Source: Methylotenera sp. | Lineage (GTDB): Bacteria; Pseudomonadota; Gammaproteobacteria; Burkholderiales; Methylophilaceae | Reading direction: 5' to 3' | Assembly (NCBI RefSeq): GCF_030684185.1 | Contig: NZ_JAUXOY010000005.1 | Coordinates: forward strand, 32,001 to 96,000 | DNA length: 64,000 bases | Shown: piece by piece, positions 16,669-26,907 of the stretch | Position numbering within the stretch: position 1 is the first letter of the stretch | Layout of the letters: every line of letters begins with the position of its first letter | Notes under the pieces: generated by a model | Seen by the model: only the letters and a program-made list of their open reading frames with translations | Database searches by the model: none | What the model was told of the DNA's origin: nothing | Translations under genes and position numbers: made by a program

Positions 16669-17201
16669 TGTGATTGCAATTTTTTAACTAGAGGAATAAT
16701 AGTATCTCGTAACGCCTCGACGGTGACTGGTCCAATTTGCTTGTAAACAATCACACCTGCTTTATCTATGACGTAAGTCTCTGGCACACCATACACACCA
16801 TAGTCAATGCCCACGCGTCCGTCCGCATCCATCACCGTAACTGCATATGGGTTGCCGCCTTTTTCTAACCATTGTTGCGCTTCTAACTGAGTATCTTTGT
16901 AATCCAAGCCAATCAAAGGTACAAGTCCTGTTTTAGCTAATGAGACTAAAATCGGATGCTCCTCAACGCAAGAAGGACACCATGAGGCCCACGCGTTCAA
17001 CATCCACACTTGACCCAGCATTTCTTTAGGGGAAAACACTGTTTCAGGATTATCTAATCGTGGCAGACTAAACTGAGGCGCTGGTTTACCCACCAATGGT
17101 GAAGGTACTTCTTTTGGATTGAGAAATAATCCTTTGAAAAGAAAGCCTACTACCACCAAAAAAACTGCTAGTGGAATTAGAGCCCGCATTCCCCGGTTCA
17201 T
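16665..17201 (-). CDS. ccmG: Thiol:disulfide interchange protein CcmG/DsbE
   Basis: Membrane-tethered periplasmic thioredoxin-fold reductant of the ccm system, passing electrons to CcmH and apocytochrome. The 178 residues have an N-terminal anchor (about 5-25), then the thioredoxin domain with the active site WASWCPSCVEEHP (Cys75, Cys78) and the cis-proline region YGVYGVPETYVID. It overlaps ccmF and ccmH by four bases each, so translation is coupled. Confidence 0.96.
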   Translation of the reverse strand: MNRGMRALIPLAVFLVVVGFLFKGLFLNPKEVPSPLVGKPAPQFSLPRLDNPETVFSPKEMLGQVWMLNAWASWCPSCVEEHPILVSLAKTGLVPLIGLDYKDTQLEAQQWLEKGGNPYAVTVMDADGRVGIDYGVYGVPETYVIDKAGVIVYKQIGPVTVEALRDTIIPLVKKLQSQ

Positions 17202-19174
17202 GACTCCACCTTGCTTAAGTTAATTTCAGCTAAATTTTTAGCCCTCTTTTTTATGCGGTAACGCTTATCTGATAACGCCAGCAAACCACCGAAGCCCATC
17301 ATTATGCAACCGAACCATATCCATTCCACCATGGGTTTGTGATAGATACGTACACTCCAGGCACCATCGGATAATGGCTCGCCCAATGAAGCATATAAAT
17401 CATGGATAAAAGCTGGGCTGATGCCTGCTTCGGTCATTGGCATATTTGTGACAGTGTAGAGCCTTTTTTCAGACGAAAGCACTGTTCTCTCAACGCCATT
17501 TTTGGTCACACGCAGTTGGCCTTTACTTGCTGAGTAGTTAGGCCCTGTAATTTCCTTCACCCCTTCAAAAGTAAAGTCAAAGCCTGCTAAATGAGCAACA
17601 TCGCCAGGTACCATTCGCACGGCAATTTCAGATTCAAATCCTTTTACAATTGTGACCCCAATGGTAAACACAGCAATACCAAGATGCGCAATCACCATAC
17701 CCCACCAAGAACGCGGAACAGCTTTGATGCGAGTCAATAATGCTTGGTCAGAGTCACGCAGGCGCTGAGAAACCATATATACGGTGGTTACGATAATCCA
17801 GAAAGCTAAAAACAACCCTAAACCTATCATGGGCGTTAAATTACCTAGTATCAAAGGTAAAATAATTGCAGTAGCAATACTAATGCCGAAAGCCCAACGC
17901 AAACGTTTAGCCAATTCGGGTAATGAAGCGTTTTTCCATCGCGCTATTGGTCCTATGCCCATAAGAAACAAGGCGGGCGCCATCAACGGGGCGAATACCG
18001 CATCAAAATATGGGGGGCCTACTGATATTTTTCCAAAACCTAATGCATCCAAGAATAGCGGGTATAGCGTCCCTATCAAAACAGACAGCGCTGCAACGGC
18101 TAACAACACATTATTAGCTAATAGAAAACTCTCTCTGGAGACTACGTTAAATTTTCCGCCACGCCCTATTGCGGGAGCACGCCAAGCGAATAACGCCAGC
18201 GAACCGCCAATGACTATCACTAAAAATGCCAAAATAAACACACCGCGCCTAGGGTCGGTTGCAAAAGCATGCACAGAAGTGATGATACCTGAACGCACCA
18301 AGAATGTACCTAGCAAACTTAAAGAAAACGCGCAAATAGCAAGTAATACCGTCCATGCTTTAAAACTTCCTCGCTTTTCTGTAACAGCCAATGAGTGAAT
18401 AAGTGCAGTGCCAACCAGCCAAGGCATAAATGAAGCGTTTTCCACCGCGTCCCAAAACCACCAGCCACCCCAGCCAAGCTCGTAGTAGGCCCAGTTACTA
18501 CCTAACATAATACCAAGGGTAAGAAACACCCAAGCCAAAGTTGTCCAAGGGCGCGACCAACGCGCCCAAGCCGCGTCTAACTGACCGCCGAGTAGGGCAG
18601 CAATAGCAAAAGCAAAAGCGACAGAAAATCCCACATACCCCATATAAAGCATAGGTGGATGAAATATCATGCCAGGATCCTGCAGCAGCGGGTTAAGATC
18701 ACGCCCATCCAAAACAGCAGGTATTAAGCGTTCGAAGGGATTGGAGGCCATTAGCATGAACAGTAAAAACCCCACGCTGACCAAGCCCATTACGCCTAAT
18801 ATACGTGCCCGCATATCGTCTGGAATATGTTTGGAAAATAGACTGACAGCTACCGTCCAAATACTTAATATCAACGCCCATAACAACAGTGAACCTTCAT
18901 GCCCGCCCCATACCGCCGCTATACGGAATTGCAACGGTAATTGAGAGTTTGAATTATTGGCTACGTATGCCACAGAGTAATCCATCGCAGCAAAAGCATA
19001 AGCCAGGCAAATAAATGAAAAGGCGATTAGATAAAAATGCACGTGTGCTAGCGGCCTTGCAAAGCCCATCCATACGGCATTGCCTCGGGCTGCGCCTATA
19101 ATCGGGAAGCTACCCAGCATTATTGCCACTAACAAAGCCAGAATCAGGGCAAAATGACCAATCTCAGGAATCAC
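17198..19174 (-). CDS. ccmF: Haem lyase subunit CcmF
   Basis: Large polytopic inner-membrane protein that, with CcmH, attaches haem to the apocytochrome CxxCH. The 658 residues have many membrane spans, the tryptophan-rich WWD motif WGGWWFWD at 235-242, and conserved histidines in the nearby loops (WGGHEGSLLLW at 89-99 and FHPPMLYMGY at 171-180). Length and motifs match the family. A 79-base gap separates it from ccmE. Confidence 0.97.
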   Translation of the reverse strand: MIPEIGHFALILALLVAIMLGSFPIIGAARGNAVWMGFARPLAHVHFYLIAFSFICLAYAFAAMDYSVAYVANNSNSQLPLQFRIAAVWGGHEGSLLLWALILSIWTVAVSLFSKHIPDDMRARILGVMGLVSVGFLLFMLMASNPFERLIPAVLDGRDLNPLLQDPGMIFHPPMLYMGYVGFSVAFAFAIAALLGGQLDAAWARWSRPWTTLAWVFLTLGIMLGSNWAYYELGWGGWWFWDAVENASFMPWLVGTALIHSLAVTEKRGSFKAWTVLLAICAFSLSLLGTFLVRSGIITSVHAFATDPRRGVFILAFLVIVIGGSLALFAWRAPAIGRGGKFNVVSRESFLLANNVLLAVAALSVLIGTLYPLFLDALGFGKISVGPPYFDAVFAPLMAPALFLMGIGPIARWKNASLPELAKRLRWAFGISIATAIILPLILGNLTPMIGLGLFLAFWIIVTTVYMVSQRLRDSDQALLTRIKAVPRSWWGMVIAHLGIAVFTIGVTIVKGFESEIAVRMVPGDVAHLAGFDFTFEGVKEITGPNYSASKGQLRVTKNGVERTVLSSEKRLYTVTNMPMTEAGISPAFIHDLYASLGEPLSDGAWSVRIYHKPMVEWIWFGCIMMGFGGLLALSDKRYRIKKRAKNLAEINLSKVES

Positions 19175-19253
19175 GTTTATATCCTTTTAATATTTTATTC
19201 GGTGTTGTGTTTTTAAAGCGTTTAAATCAGCTGAATCTAATGCAGCTGACCTA

Positions 19254-19715
19254 TTATTTAGGCATCACTAAACTTGTCGAACCCTGCTCTTGAGCTCTCT
19301 TTAACGCTTCAGCAGCTTCTGGTGGCATGTAGTTTTCATCATGCTTAGCGAGCACTTCACTGGCCATAAAAATGCCATCAGGTCCCACTTTACCTTGTGC
19401 TACTACGCCTTTTCCCTCTTTAAACAAATCGGGTAAAACGCCTTTGTATACGACAGGCACAGTTTTAGCAGTGTCCGTAATGGAAAAATGTACCGTCAGG
19501 CCATCGTCTTGTCGCTTAAGGCTGTTTTCCAGCACCATGCCTCCAATACGGAAACCCGTGTTATGCGGCACCTCACCCTTATCTACCTGTGTAGGCGTGT
19601 AGAAGAACACCATATTACTTTGAAACGCATTCAAAATAAGCATGGCGGCCAAGCCAACTAAAGCTAGACCGATGCCAATTAATATAAAACGTTTATGACG
19701 TGCTTTAATTACCAT
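19254..19715 (-). CDS. ccmE: Periplasmic haem chaperone CcmE
   Basis: Covalently holds haem on a histidine before handing it to CcmFH. The 153 residues have one N-terminal membrane span (10-30), an OB-fold periplasmic domain, and the haem-binding histidine 125 in [12 protein letters not shown], followed by Tyr129. It starts one base after the ccmD stop codon. Confidence 0.97.
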   Translation of the reverse strand: MVIKARHKRFILIGIGLALVGLAAMLILNAFQSNMVFFYTPTQVDKGEVPHNTGFRIGGMVLENSLKRQDDGLTVHFSITDTAKTVPVVYKGVLPDLFKEGKGVVAQGKVGPDGIFMASEVLAKHDENYMPPEAAEALKRAQEQGSTSLVMPK

Positions 19716-19716
19716 A

Positions 19717-19881
19717 CTAATCCTGTGCCAATAATTGAGTTAAACGCAATGCTTCTGCCCTACGCTTTCGTAACGCTATGACTTCCCAAACCATACAAAG
19801 TGCCGTGAGTCCGAAAGAAAACCACACATAAAATGCATAGCCGCCCATATTAAAAAACGCTGACCAACTTTCCCACTGCAT
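19717..19881 (-). CDS. ccmD: Haem exporter accessory protein CcmD
   Basis: A 54-residue single-span protein ([23 protein letters not shown]) with a basic cytoplasmic tail, typical of CcmD, which is needed to release holo-CcmE from the CcmABC complex. The ATG at 19881 overlaps the ccmC stop (TAATG) and follows AGGAG; a longer in-frame start at 19929 would lie inside ccmC and lacks support. Confidence 0.93.
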   Translation of the reverse strand: MQWESWSAFFNMGGYAFYVWFSFGLTALCMVWEVIALRKRRAEALRLTQLLAQD

Positions 19882-20636
19882 TATGATTTCACTCCTGCGA
19901 TACCTTGTACTGATAGCTCTTTTACCCAATCTGATGTGCGCTCACGCTCCAACATAATGCAACGCACACGCATCAATGCGACTGCTACCGTGTACATCCA
20001 AAAGGCTAACGCCATTATCAGCATGCCTAGCAGCATTGTTGCAGCCATTTTTGGGGCAGCACCCATATTGATGCTAGACCCTTGATGCAAGGTGTTCCAC
20101 CATTTAACTGAGAAGTAAATTATAGGCACATTCACGACACCCACTAAAGCCAGCAAAGCTCCTGCACGGTCGGCGCGGCGCGGGTCATCTATGGACGACT
20201 GCAAAGCTATAAAACCTAAATATAGAAACAATAAAATCAGCTCAGAGGTCAAACGGGCGTCCCATACCCACCAAGTACCCCACATCGGCTTGCCCCACAG
20301 TGAGCCAGTAACAAGCGCAATCAATGTGAATATTGCGCCTGTGGGTGCTAATGCCTGTGCCATCATTGCGGACAAGCGCGCATTGAGCGCAAGACCAATC
20401 GCCGCCCAGCCTGCCATGACGATATATATCACCATGGACATCCACGCGGCAGGCACATGGACAAAGATAATCCGATAGGCTTCACCTTGTTGAAAATCAG
20501 TTGGTGCAATTGCGAAGCCAATATAAAGCCCCGCTACAGCTAAAATAGCTGCCAACCATGCAAACCAAGGGATCATTTTTCCCGCTAAAGGGTAAAAGGT
20601 TTGTGGTGATGAATATTTAAACCAATTAATGTTCAT
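19881..20636 (-). CDS. ccmC: Haem transporter subunit CcmC
   Basis: Inner-membrane protein that presents haem to CcmE. The 251 residues have six predicted spans and the WWD motif WGTWWVWDARLTSEL beginning at 119, with conserved histidine 60 in the first external loop (FVHVPAAW). It starts 95 bases after ccmB; that gap contains a direct repeat of AACTAGT but no obvious promoter. Confidence 0.96.
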   Translation of the reverse strand: MNINWFKYSSPQTFYPLAGKMIPWFAWLAAILAVAGLYIGFAIAPTDFQQGEAYRIIFVHVPAAWMSMVIYIVMAGWAAIGLALNARLSAMMAQALAPTGAIFTLIALVTGSLWGKPMWGTWWVWDARLTSELILLFLYLGFIALQSSIDDPRRADRAGALLALVGVVNVPIIYFSVKWWNTLHQGSSINMGAAPKMAATMLLGMLIMALAFWMYTVAVALMRVRCIMLERERTSDWVKELSVQGIAGVKS

Positions 20637-20731
20637 ATAATTTTGCTCAACTTGTTTTTTTAACTAGTTTTTACAACTAGTCACTTGTTCAACCAGTGAA
20701 TTATTCGACGTGAATATTTCCTAATAGATAT

Positions 20732-21400
20732 TTACTCAACAGAGATACGCAAGGCGGCGGCTGTAGCCATAGGGGCTAACACTAAAGCAAGTAGTGAACA
20801 TGCCGCCAGTAGTGAAAGATGTGCTTGCGAACTCATTCCATGCTGACTTGCAGCGACTGCACCCGCGCCAAAAATCAGTACGGGAATATACAAGGGCAGC
20901 ACCAACAATGCAACCAATAAACCACTGCCTCGAACGCCTAGCGTAAGTGCCGCGCCAATGGCGCCAATCAGGCTTAATGCAGGCGTACCAAGTAATAATG
21001 CAAACACCAGCACTAACAATGCATCATTGGGCAATGCATATTGTAGACCAATAATTGGCGCCAACAACACTACAGGTAAACCACAAATTAGCCAATGCGC
21101 AAAAATTTTAGCCAATACCAACAAAGCCAACGGCTGGGGCGCGAGCAACATCTGTTCTAAACTACCATCAGCAAAATCTGCTGCAAATAAGCGTGTGAGC
21201 GAGAGCATGCCTGCCAATAAGGCAGCCACCCATAATACTCCAGGTGCAATGCTGCTTAACACAGCTGGTTCCGGGCCAATGCCCAATGGAAACAAGCTGG
21301 ATACAATTAAAAAGAAGAATAGCGTTGTCGCAACATCTGAGCGTCTTCGAAACGCCAGCAAGAGGTCTCTCCTCAATACAATTACCCAAGGATTATTCAA
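20732..21400 (-). CDS. ccmB: Haem exporter permease CcmB
   Basis: Membrane subunit of the CcmAB ABC transporter. The 222 residues start with the family-typical VLRRDLLLAFRRRSD and continue through about six hydrophobic spans, including FFFLIVSSLFPLGIGPEP and FADGSLEQMLLAP. It overlaps ccmA by four bases. Confidence 0.95.
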   Translation of the reverse strand: MNNPWVIVLRRDLLLAFRRRSDVATTLFFFLIVSSLFPLGIGPEPAVLSSIAPGVLWVAALLAGMLSLTRLFAADFADGSLEQMLLAPQPLALLVLAKIFAHWLICGLPVVLLAPIIGLQYALPNDALLVLVFALLLGTPALSLIGAIGAALTLGVRGSGLLVALLVLPLYIPVLIFGAGAVAASQHGMSSQAHLSLLAACSLLALVLAPMATAAALRISVE

Positions 21401-22014
21401 GAACTTAGCCTCAAGATTTGACTGGATTGAGCGTTAATGGTCACGTCCTGATGCGTTGTGATGATGGTCATTCCACCGTTTGACATATGTTGACTCAGCC
21501 GTGAAGCTAACACATCGACTGATGCAGCATCCAATGCTGCGAAGGGTTCATCCAGAACCCAAAGCTTGCTATCAGTTAACCAAAGCCTGGCTAATGCAAC
21601 TCGCCTTTTTTGACCTTGTGACAACACTCGCACTGGCAGATTTGCGCAACGAGCAATACCTATTGCAGCAAGTGCAGCCAAAGCGCTTTCTTCACTGACT
21701 TCACTACCAGCTAAACGTGCGCCCATATACAAATTCTCTTGCGCAGTAAGGTCGTCTTTAAGGCCATTTAAATGACCAATATAAGTTAAATTGGAGAGAA
21801 AGTTTTCAGCATCCTCTTTAATTTTTTTGCCACCCCAGAAAACAGCGCCATCCTCCGGCATTAGCAGGCCACATAACATACGTAGCAGACTGCTTTTACC
21901 ACTGCCGTTCTCACCTAGCACGTACAGTAAACCACCCGCATTTAGTTCGAATCCAACATTTTTAAATAGCAAGCGATCACCACGCAGGCAAGCCAGACTT
22001 TGAGCCGTTAACAT
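21397..22014 (-). CDS. ccmA: Haem exporter ATP-binding protein CcmA
   Basis: ATPase of the CcmAB exporter whose ATP hydrolysis releases holo-CcmE. The 205 residues have Walker A GENGSGKS (34-41), signature LSQGQKRR (131-138) and Walker B with LDEP (154-157). It is the first gene of the nine-gene ccmABCDEFGHI operon running leftwards; the complete set means this organism uses type I cytochrome c maturation. Confidence 0.97.
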   Translation of the reverse strand: MLTAQSLACLRGDRLLFKNVGFELNAGGLLYVLGENGSGKSSLLRMLCGLLMPEDGAVFWGGKKIKEDAENFLSNLTYIGHLNGLKDDLTAQENLYMGARLAGSEVSEESALAALAAIGIARCANLPVRVLSQGQKRRVALARLWLTDSKLWVLDEPFAALDAASVDVLASRLSQHMSNGGMTIITTHQDVTINAQSSQILRLSS

Positions 22015-22160
22015 GGGTTAAATACCAAAACTATGGCTAATAAAACTAAATTTATGGGGGATGTGAACATGGCCTGAGATTGTATCATTCTCGCAATTGA
22101 CTTCCTAGTCAAAGCCCGTAAATGAAATTGAATTTACAGCTTAGCTTCCTTTTTACTCGA

Positions 22161-24104
22161 TCACAATTTTTCATGATTCACTTCAAAGAATGCCTGCACA
22201 TCTGCCAGCTCCCTAGTCCGTTTAAACGGCGGCAAACTTTGCCATATTCTTTTTCCGTAAGACTTAGTAATCAAGCGCGGGTCACAAATCATCAACACGC
22301 CGCGATCGTTTTCATCGCGTATCAGCCTTCCAGCACCCTGTTTTAAGGTAATGACAGAATAGGGTAATTGATATTCCATAAAGGCGTTTTTGCCTTCTGC
22401 GTTCAATTTGTCTACCCGCGCCGAGAGAACGGGATCGTCTGGCGGGGCAAACGGCAATTTATCAATAATAACCACACTTAATGCTTCACCGCGCACATCC
22501 ACGCCCTCCCAAAAGCTTTGTGAGCCGACTAATACGGCATTACCTAATTTACGGAAGCGGTCCAGCAACTCTGTGCGTGAACTTTCACCTTGCAGCAACA
22601 ATGGGCTTTCTATACCATTTTCGATAAAGGCCTCTTTCAATAAGGCATGAATTTCACGCATAGCACGCAAGCTGGTAGAAAGCACGAAAGCTCTGCCACC
22701 ACTGGCTTGCAGCACAGGCAGCGCGGCAGCCACCACACAAGCTGTATAGCTTGGGCTGTTCGGGTCTGGCATATCAGTTGGCACATACAATAGGGCTTGT
22801 TCCTGATAATTAAACGGGCTCTCCCAAAAACCTGTGGTCGCAGCTTGCAAGCCCATTTGCGATAAATAATGACTGAAATCGCTTTTCACTGCCAGCGTAG
22901 CTGAGGTAAATATCCATGCGCGTGGTTGTGCATTAAGCTGTTTGCCAAAACCTTCTGCCACACTTAACGGCGTAGCGTGTAGCTGCACAGAGTGCGTAAA
23001 CACCTCTACCCAACGAACAAGATTGTTGTTTTCTGCTGATTGCCAGCGGCTAAATAAATCATATAAAGCTTCACTGCGCTGCCAACACTTTTCCAATAGA
23101 GGGTCGCGTGCCGCCTGCGTTTCAAGTACGTTCGTTAATAATTGCAACTGGCTTTGCATGTGTTTATAGGCTTCATCAAAGCCTTTTAAGGCCATGGCTT
23201 TTTGCACAGGCAAGCGCGAGCCCTCATAAGCAAAAATTAGCCTAAAGTCTTTTGCAGCTTTTTCTAAAAGTGGAATCGCCTTGCCCAGTTCAACGCAATC
23301 TTTAGCCAGCGTTAAGTGTGCGGCCGTGCAATCTCGAGCGAGTTCGTGCAATTGGCTGGTAGAAACATCCTCGCCGAAAAACAACCCGGCTACTTCTGGC
23401 AATTGATGTGCTTCATCAAAAATGACTGTATTAGCGCTCGGCAAAAGTTCGGCCACGCCTTCATCGCGCAACATGACATCCGCAAAAAACAGGTGATGAT
23501 TCACTACCACCACATCGGCTGCAAGTGCTTTTTTACGCGCTTCCATCACAAAACACTCTTTGTAATAAGCACAATCACCGCCTAAACAATTATCGCGTGT
23601 TGAGGTGACGCTCGCCCAAATCATGGCATTTTCCGGCACAGAGTTAAGCTCACTTTTATCGCCAGTCTTGCTATTTTCAGCAAAGGTTTTTATCACATGT
23701 ACATATTTTGCATCTTCACGTGATGCAAAGCGCCCTTCCTGCTCAGCCCTTTCAAGGTGGTAATGACACACGTAATTAGCGCGACCTTTTAACATGGCAA
23801 CTGTGACAGGCACTTTTAATGCATCACGCACATTAGGCAAGTCTCGGCTAAACAATTGATCCTGTAGGTTTTTTGTACCCGTAGATATAATCACCTTGCC
23901 ACCTGTTAGTAGCGCCGGCACTAAGTAAGCGAATGTTTTACCTGTACCAGTGCCAGCTTCAGCAACCAACTGGGCATTGTTTTCAATCGCGTCAGCAATC
24001 GCCAGCGCCATTTCTAACTGCTGGGTCCGTTCGCTATACCCTTCAATTTGGCTAGCTAAAATACCGTTTTTTTCAAAAACCTGGCGGATTGATTGTTCAC
24101 TCAT
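22161..24104 (-). CDS. ATP-dependent DNA helicase, DinG/YoaA family
   Basis: Superfamily 2 iron-sulfur helicase of the XPD type, acting on R-loops or stalled forks. The 647 residues have Walker A AGTGTGKT (50-57), four FeS cysteines (113, 173, 178, 184), the DEAH box at 230-233, and C-terminal motifs including GSQSFWEGVDVRGE and QGAGRLIRDENDRG. The length is closer to YoaA than to the longer DinG, so YoaA-like is the better label. Neighbouring genes give no extra clue; it is transcribed alone towards ccmA. Confidence 0.92.
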   Translation of the reverse strand: MSEQSIRQVFEKNGILASQIEGYSERTQQLEMALAIADAIENNAQLVAEAGTGTGKTFAYLVPALLTGGKVIISTGTKNLQDQLFSRDLPNVRDALKVPVTVAMLKGRANYVCHYHLERAEQEGRFASREDAKYVHVIKTFAENSKTGDKSELNSVPENAMIWASVTSTRDNCLGGDCAYYKECFVMEARKKALAADVVVVNHHLFFADVMLRDEGVAELLPSANTVIFDEAHQLPEVAGLFFGEDVSTSQLHELARDCTAAHLTLAKDCVELGKAIPLLEKAAKDFRLIFAYEGSRLPVQKAMALKGFDEAYKHMQSQLQLLTNVLETQAARDPLLEKCWQRSEALYDLFSRWQSAENNNLVRWVEVFTHSVQLHATPLSVAEGFGKQLNAQPRAWIFTSATLAVKSDFSHYLSQMGLQAATTGFWESPFNYQEQALLYVPTDMPDPNSPSYTACVVAAALPVLQASGGRAFVLSTSLRAMREIHALLKEAFIENGIESPLLLQGESSRTELLDRFRKLGNAVLVGSQSFWEGVDVRGEALSVVIIDKLPFAPPDDPVLSARVDKLNAEGKNAFMEYQLPYSVITLKQGAGRLIRDENDRGVLMICDPRLITKSYGKRIWQSLPPFKRTRELADVQAFFEVNHEKL

Positions 24105-24242
24105 AAGGGCTGTGATTATCCCACGACTTAGCCTTTATTGATGCTCGAACATGATGAATTATGACTAAAGACGATATGTATCGAAAAGATTAAATAAGCA
24201 CTTAATTTGCATTTTTTTCATAAATTCATATAATTGCCACAC

Positions 24243-24779
24243 ATGAAAAGACTTTTTACCCATTTTATGCTTTGTATTTTGCTGGCTTTAGCCGCCACAT
24301 CGTGCGCAACTGCCAAGCCCGCGGCAAGCACAGAAGAGATGCCATCAGACATACAATCGCTTTCAACAGCCGATGTAAATACTGAAAACTGGTCTGATCG
24401 TGCACGTGAGGTGCTAATGAATGCCCTTAGCCTAAGCGGCATTCAATACAAATATGGCGGAAGTTCGCCTGATGCTGGTTTTGATTGCAGCGGTTTTGTA
24501 CGTTATGTATTTAAGCAGGCGGCAAGCTTAACATTACCTCGCTCTGCCTTTGAAATAAGTCAATTAGGTACAACTGTCGCTAAAAAAGATCTACAGCCCG
24601 GAGATCTTGTATTTTTTAATACGCTTAAATCTGCTTTTTCGCACGTTGGCATTTATGTAGGCGATAACCGCTTTATCCATTCCCCACGCAGTGGTGGTGT
24701 GGTGCGTATAGAAAGTATGGAAAACGGTTATTGGGCTAAACGATACAATGGCGCACAGCGCATTGACGCTACCAATTAG
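24243..24779 (+). CDS. NlpC/P60 family peptidoglycan endopeptidase, probable lipoprotein
   Basis: A 178-residue C40 cysteine peptidase that would cut peptide stems in the cell wall. Seen: an N-terminal signal ending LAATSC (Cys21, an imperfect lipobox), then catalytic Cys82 in DCSGFVRYVF, His134 in SHVGIYVG and His146 in RFIHSPRSGG. ATG 24243 is preferred over an in-frame TTG at 24234. It is divergent from the helicase gene and isolated from the minus-strand gene that follows. Confidence 0.9.
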   Translation: MKRLFTHFMLCILLALAATSCATAKPAASTEEMPSDIQSLSTADVNTENWSDRAREVLMNALSLSGIQYKYGGSSPDAGFDCSGFVRYVFKQAASLTLPRSAFEISQLGTTVAKKDLQPGDLVFFNTLKSAFSHVGIYVGDNRFIHSPRSGGVVRIESMENGYWAKRYNGAQRIDATN

Positions 24780-24791
24780 CGCCCTAAATAT

Positions 24792-25085
24792 TCAAATATC
24801 TACTGGATTAGCCCTATCGCTATGCCCAAGATCCCTAGCTGGATCAATTTGATCTCTCACTAGTTGTTTTATTTCTTTTGCCTCAGGAAAACGTCCCGCT
24901 TGCTTGCGGGAATAGATTAGCTTTTGATTCAGTGTAATATCAAATATACCGTTACTACCCGGCTTTAATGCCACACCAGCTAAATCTTGCTCAAAAGTAG
25001 TCAACAACTCTTGTGCCAGCCATGCTGCCCGCAATAGCCAACGACATTGTGTGCAATATGTAATTTCAATGTTGTGCTTAGTCAA
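24792..25085 (-). CDS. SelT/SelW/SelH (Rdx) family protein
   Basis: A 97-residue thioredoxin-like Rdx protein. It keeps the redox motif near the N-terminus as CTQC (11-14), where selenoprotein relatives have selenocysteine in the last position; here it is cysteine, so no selenocysteine machinery is implied. The rest shows GVALKPGSNGIFDIT and the RFPEAKEIKQLVRDQIDP end typical of the family. The biochemical function is not established; a thiol-redox role is inferred. Confidence 0.85.
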   Translation of the reverse strand: MTKHNIEITYCTQCRWLLRAAWLAQELLTTFEQDLAGVALKPGSNGIFDITLNQKLIYSRKQAGRFPEAKEIKQLVRDQIDPARDLGHSDRANPVDI

Positions 25086-25247
25086 TTTAGTCGTCCTTAC
25101 TGGTATACTTTATCTTGTGTTGTAATTTTTGTTGTAGTTATATTTTTATTATTATTTAGCTAGATTGATTGTTATTTGGCTAGATTTTGAACTATTAAAA
25201 CTAGGTTGGTCATAAGCTTACCGAGTTACTTTTGTTGGGAATAATAC

Positions 25248-26765
25248 ATGCAAGCTAGAAATAAATATCAAGGCTTCACTAAAGTTGGGCTCGTTTGCTC
25301 TGGCTTGGTGCTTGGCCTTATGCTGAGTTTAACATATTCAGCTGTCGCTGAAAAAATGACCAAACCGCAATTGCCGTTAGAAGACTTGCGCGCATTTGCC
25401 GAAGTATTTGGCAAAATCAAAAGCGACTATGTTGAACCAGTTGAAGATAAAAAATTGTTATCTGAAGCAATCAGCGGCATGTTGACTGGCTTAGACCCGC
25501 ATTCCACCTACATGGATGCAGACGCATTTAAAGACATGCAAGCAGCAACCCAAGGTGAATTTGGCGGCTTGGGCATTGAAGTGGCTATGGAAGATGGGTT
25601 AGTCAAGGTTGTATCACCAATTGAAGATTCACCCGCCTATGCGGCTGGTTTAAAAAGCGGCGACCTCATTATGAAGTTAGATGACAAGCTCGTTAAAGGT
25701 ATGAGCTTAAACGACGCGGTAAAACAGATGCGTGGAAAACCAGATACATCGATAGTATTGACCGTTTTACGTAAAAATGAGGCCAAACCGCTAACATTCA
25801 CATTAGTGCGCGCTATTATTAAAAATAAAAGTGTGAAATACAAAATCACTGAACCTGGTTACGCTTATGCGCGTGTCACACAGTTTCAAGAACGTACTGG
25901 CGAAGATTTAGCAAAAGCCATTAAAGTGATGCATGATGAAAATAAAGGCCCGTTCAAAGGCTTTGTTTTAGATTTGCGTAATGATCCAGGTGGGTTACTC
26001 AATGGTGCGGTGGGTGTTTCTGCAGCATTTTTGCCAAAAGACACCTTGGTTGTTTATACAGAAGGCCGTGCGGCTGACTCAAAAATGAAACTGACCGCTA
26101 ACCCTGAAAATTATATAAGTCATAGCATTGCGAATGATTATATGAAGAAAAATAATCTTAGCGTTAGCAACCCATTAAGTTATGCCCGCGCAATTGCCGC
26201 TAGTGATTATATTAAAGATTTACCTGATGATTTAAAAACCGTACCGATGGTTGTATTAATCAACGCTGGTTCTGCGTCGGCTTCTGAAATCGTTGCCGGA
26301 GCGTTGCAAGACCATAAACGCGCAACGCTTATTGGTATCAGAAGCTTCGGTAAAGGTTCTGTACAAACGATTATGCCTATGAATAATGGTGCGGCTATAA
26401 AACTGACAACAGCGCGTTATTTCACTCCAAAAGGCCGTTCGATTCAGGCGAAAGGCATTGACCCGGACTATCTTGTTGAAGATGGCACAGACCAATCAAA
26501 CAACATTCATGAGGCTGATTTGACTCGCCACCTATCCAACCCAAAAGATAATCAGGCAGGTGTTCCAGCAATGACTGAAGTACTTACTCCAGCCAAAGAA
26601 ACTGCTAAAGAAAAATTGAACGAGAAAAAGTTTGCCGAGCCTACAGGTCCAATTGAGCCAGCCAGCAAAGATGATATTCAGTTCACGCAGGCGATGAATT
26701 TTCTTAAAGGTAAGCCAGTGGTAGTTTCTCAGCCGCCAAAAGTTGAAGCTGCGCTTACCAAGTAG
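25248..26765 (+). CDS. S41-family C-terminal processing peptidase (CtpA)
   Basis: Periplasmic serine protease that trims the C-termini of proteins. The 505 residues have an N-terminal signal/anchor (15-35), a PDZ domain (about 98-180, beginning FGGLGIEV), and the catalytic core with serine in GSASASE (341-347) and lysine 369 in SFGKGSVQT. The C-terminal 60 residues are low-complexity. In many betaproteobacteria this gene accompanies envC and gpmI; neither is here. Confidence 0.93.
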   Translation: MQARNKYQGFTKVGLVCSGLVLGLMLSLTYSAVAEKMTKPQLPLEDLRAFAEVFGKIKSDYVEPVEDKKLLSEAISGMLTGLDPHSTYMDADAFKDMQAATQGEFGGLGIEVAMEDGLVKVVSPIEDSPAYAAGLKSGDLIMKLDDKLVKGMSLNDAVKQMRGKPDTSIVLTVLRKNEAKPLTFTLVRAIIKNKSVKYKITEPGYAYARVTQFQERTGEDLAKAIKVMHDENKGPFKGFVLDLRNDPGGLLNGAVGVSAAFLPKDTLVVYTEGRAADSKMKLTANPENYISHSIANDYMKKNNLSVSNPLSYARAIAASDYIKDLPDDLKTVPMVVLINAGSASASEIVAGALQDHKRATLIGIRSFGKGSVQTIMPMNNGAAIKLTTARYFTPKGRSIQAKGIDPDYLVEDGTDQSNNIHEADLTRHLSNPKDNQAGVPAMTEVLTPAKETAKEKLNEKKFAEPTGPIEPASKDDIQFTQAMNFLKGKPVVVSQPPKVEAALTK

Positions 26766-26798
26766 CCTCCAACTTCAGTAGCCGTTGTAAAAGCAAAT

Positions 26799-26829
26799 AA
26801 TCCGCCTTTGTCATGAGGGCGGATTTTTT
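26799..26829 (+). terminator. Terminator after the ctpA-type gene
   Basis: AATCCGCC (26799-26806) pairs with GGCGGATT (26818-26825), 11-base loop, followed by a run of six T from 26824. Confidence 0.85.
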
Positions 26830-26907
26830 ATGCTCGAACCAGCACAGTCTAAATTTTTATCTGAATTTTCTAAGCTGAGATAACAAGCCAAGGCTTATAA
26901 TATTGCC

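Noticed and set aside
17784-18398. A 204-codon plus-strand frame opposite ccmF.
   Set aside because: It is the antisense shadow of a strongly conserved membrane-protein gene; Lys/Asn/Pro-rich composition and no homology.
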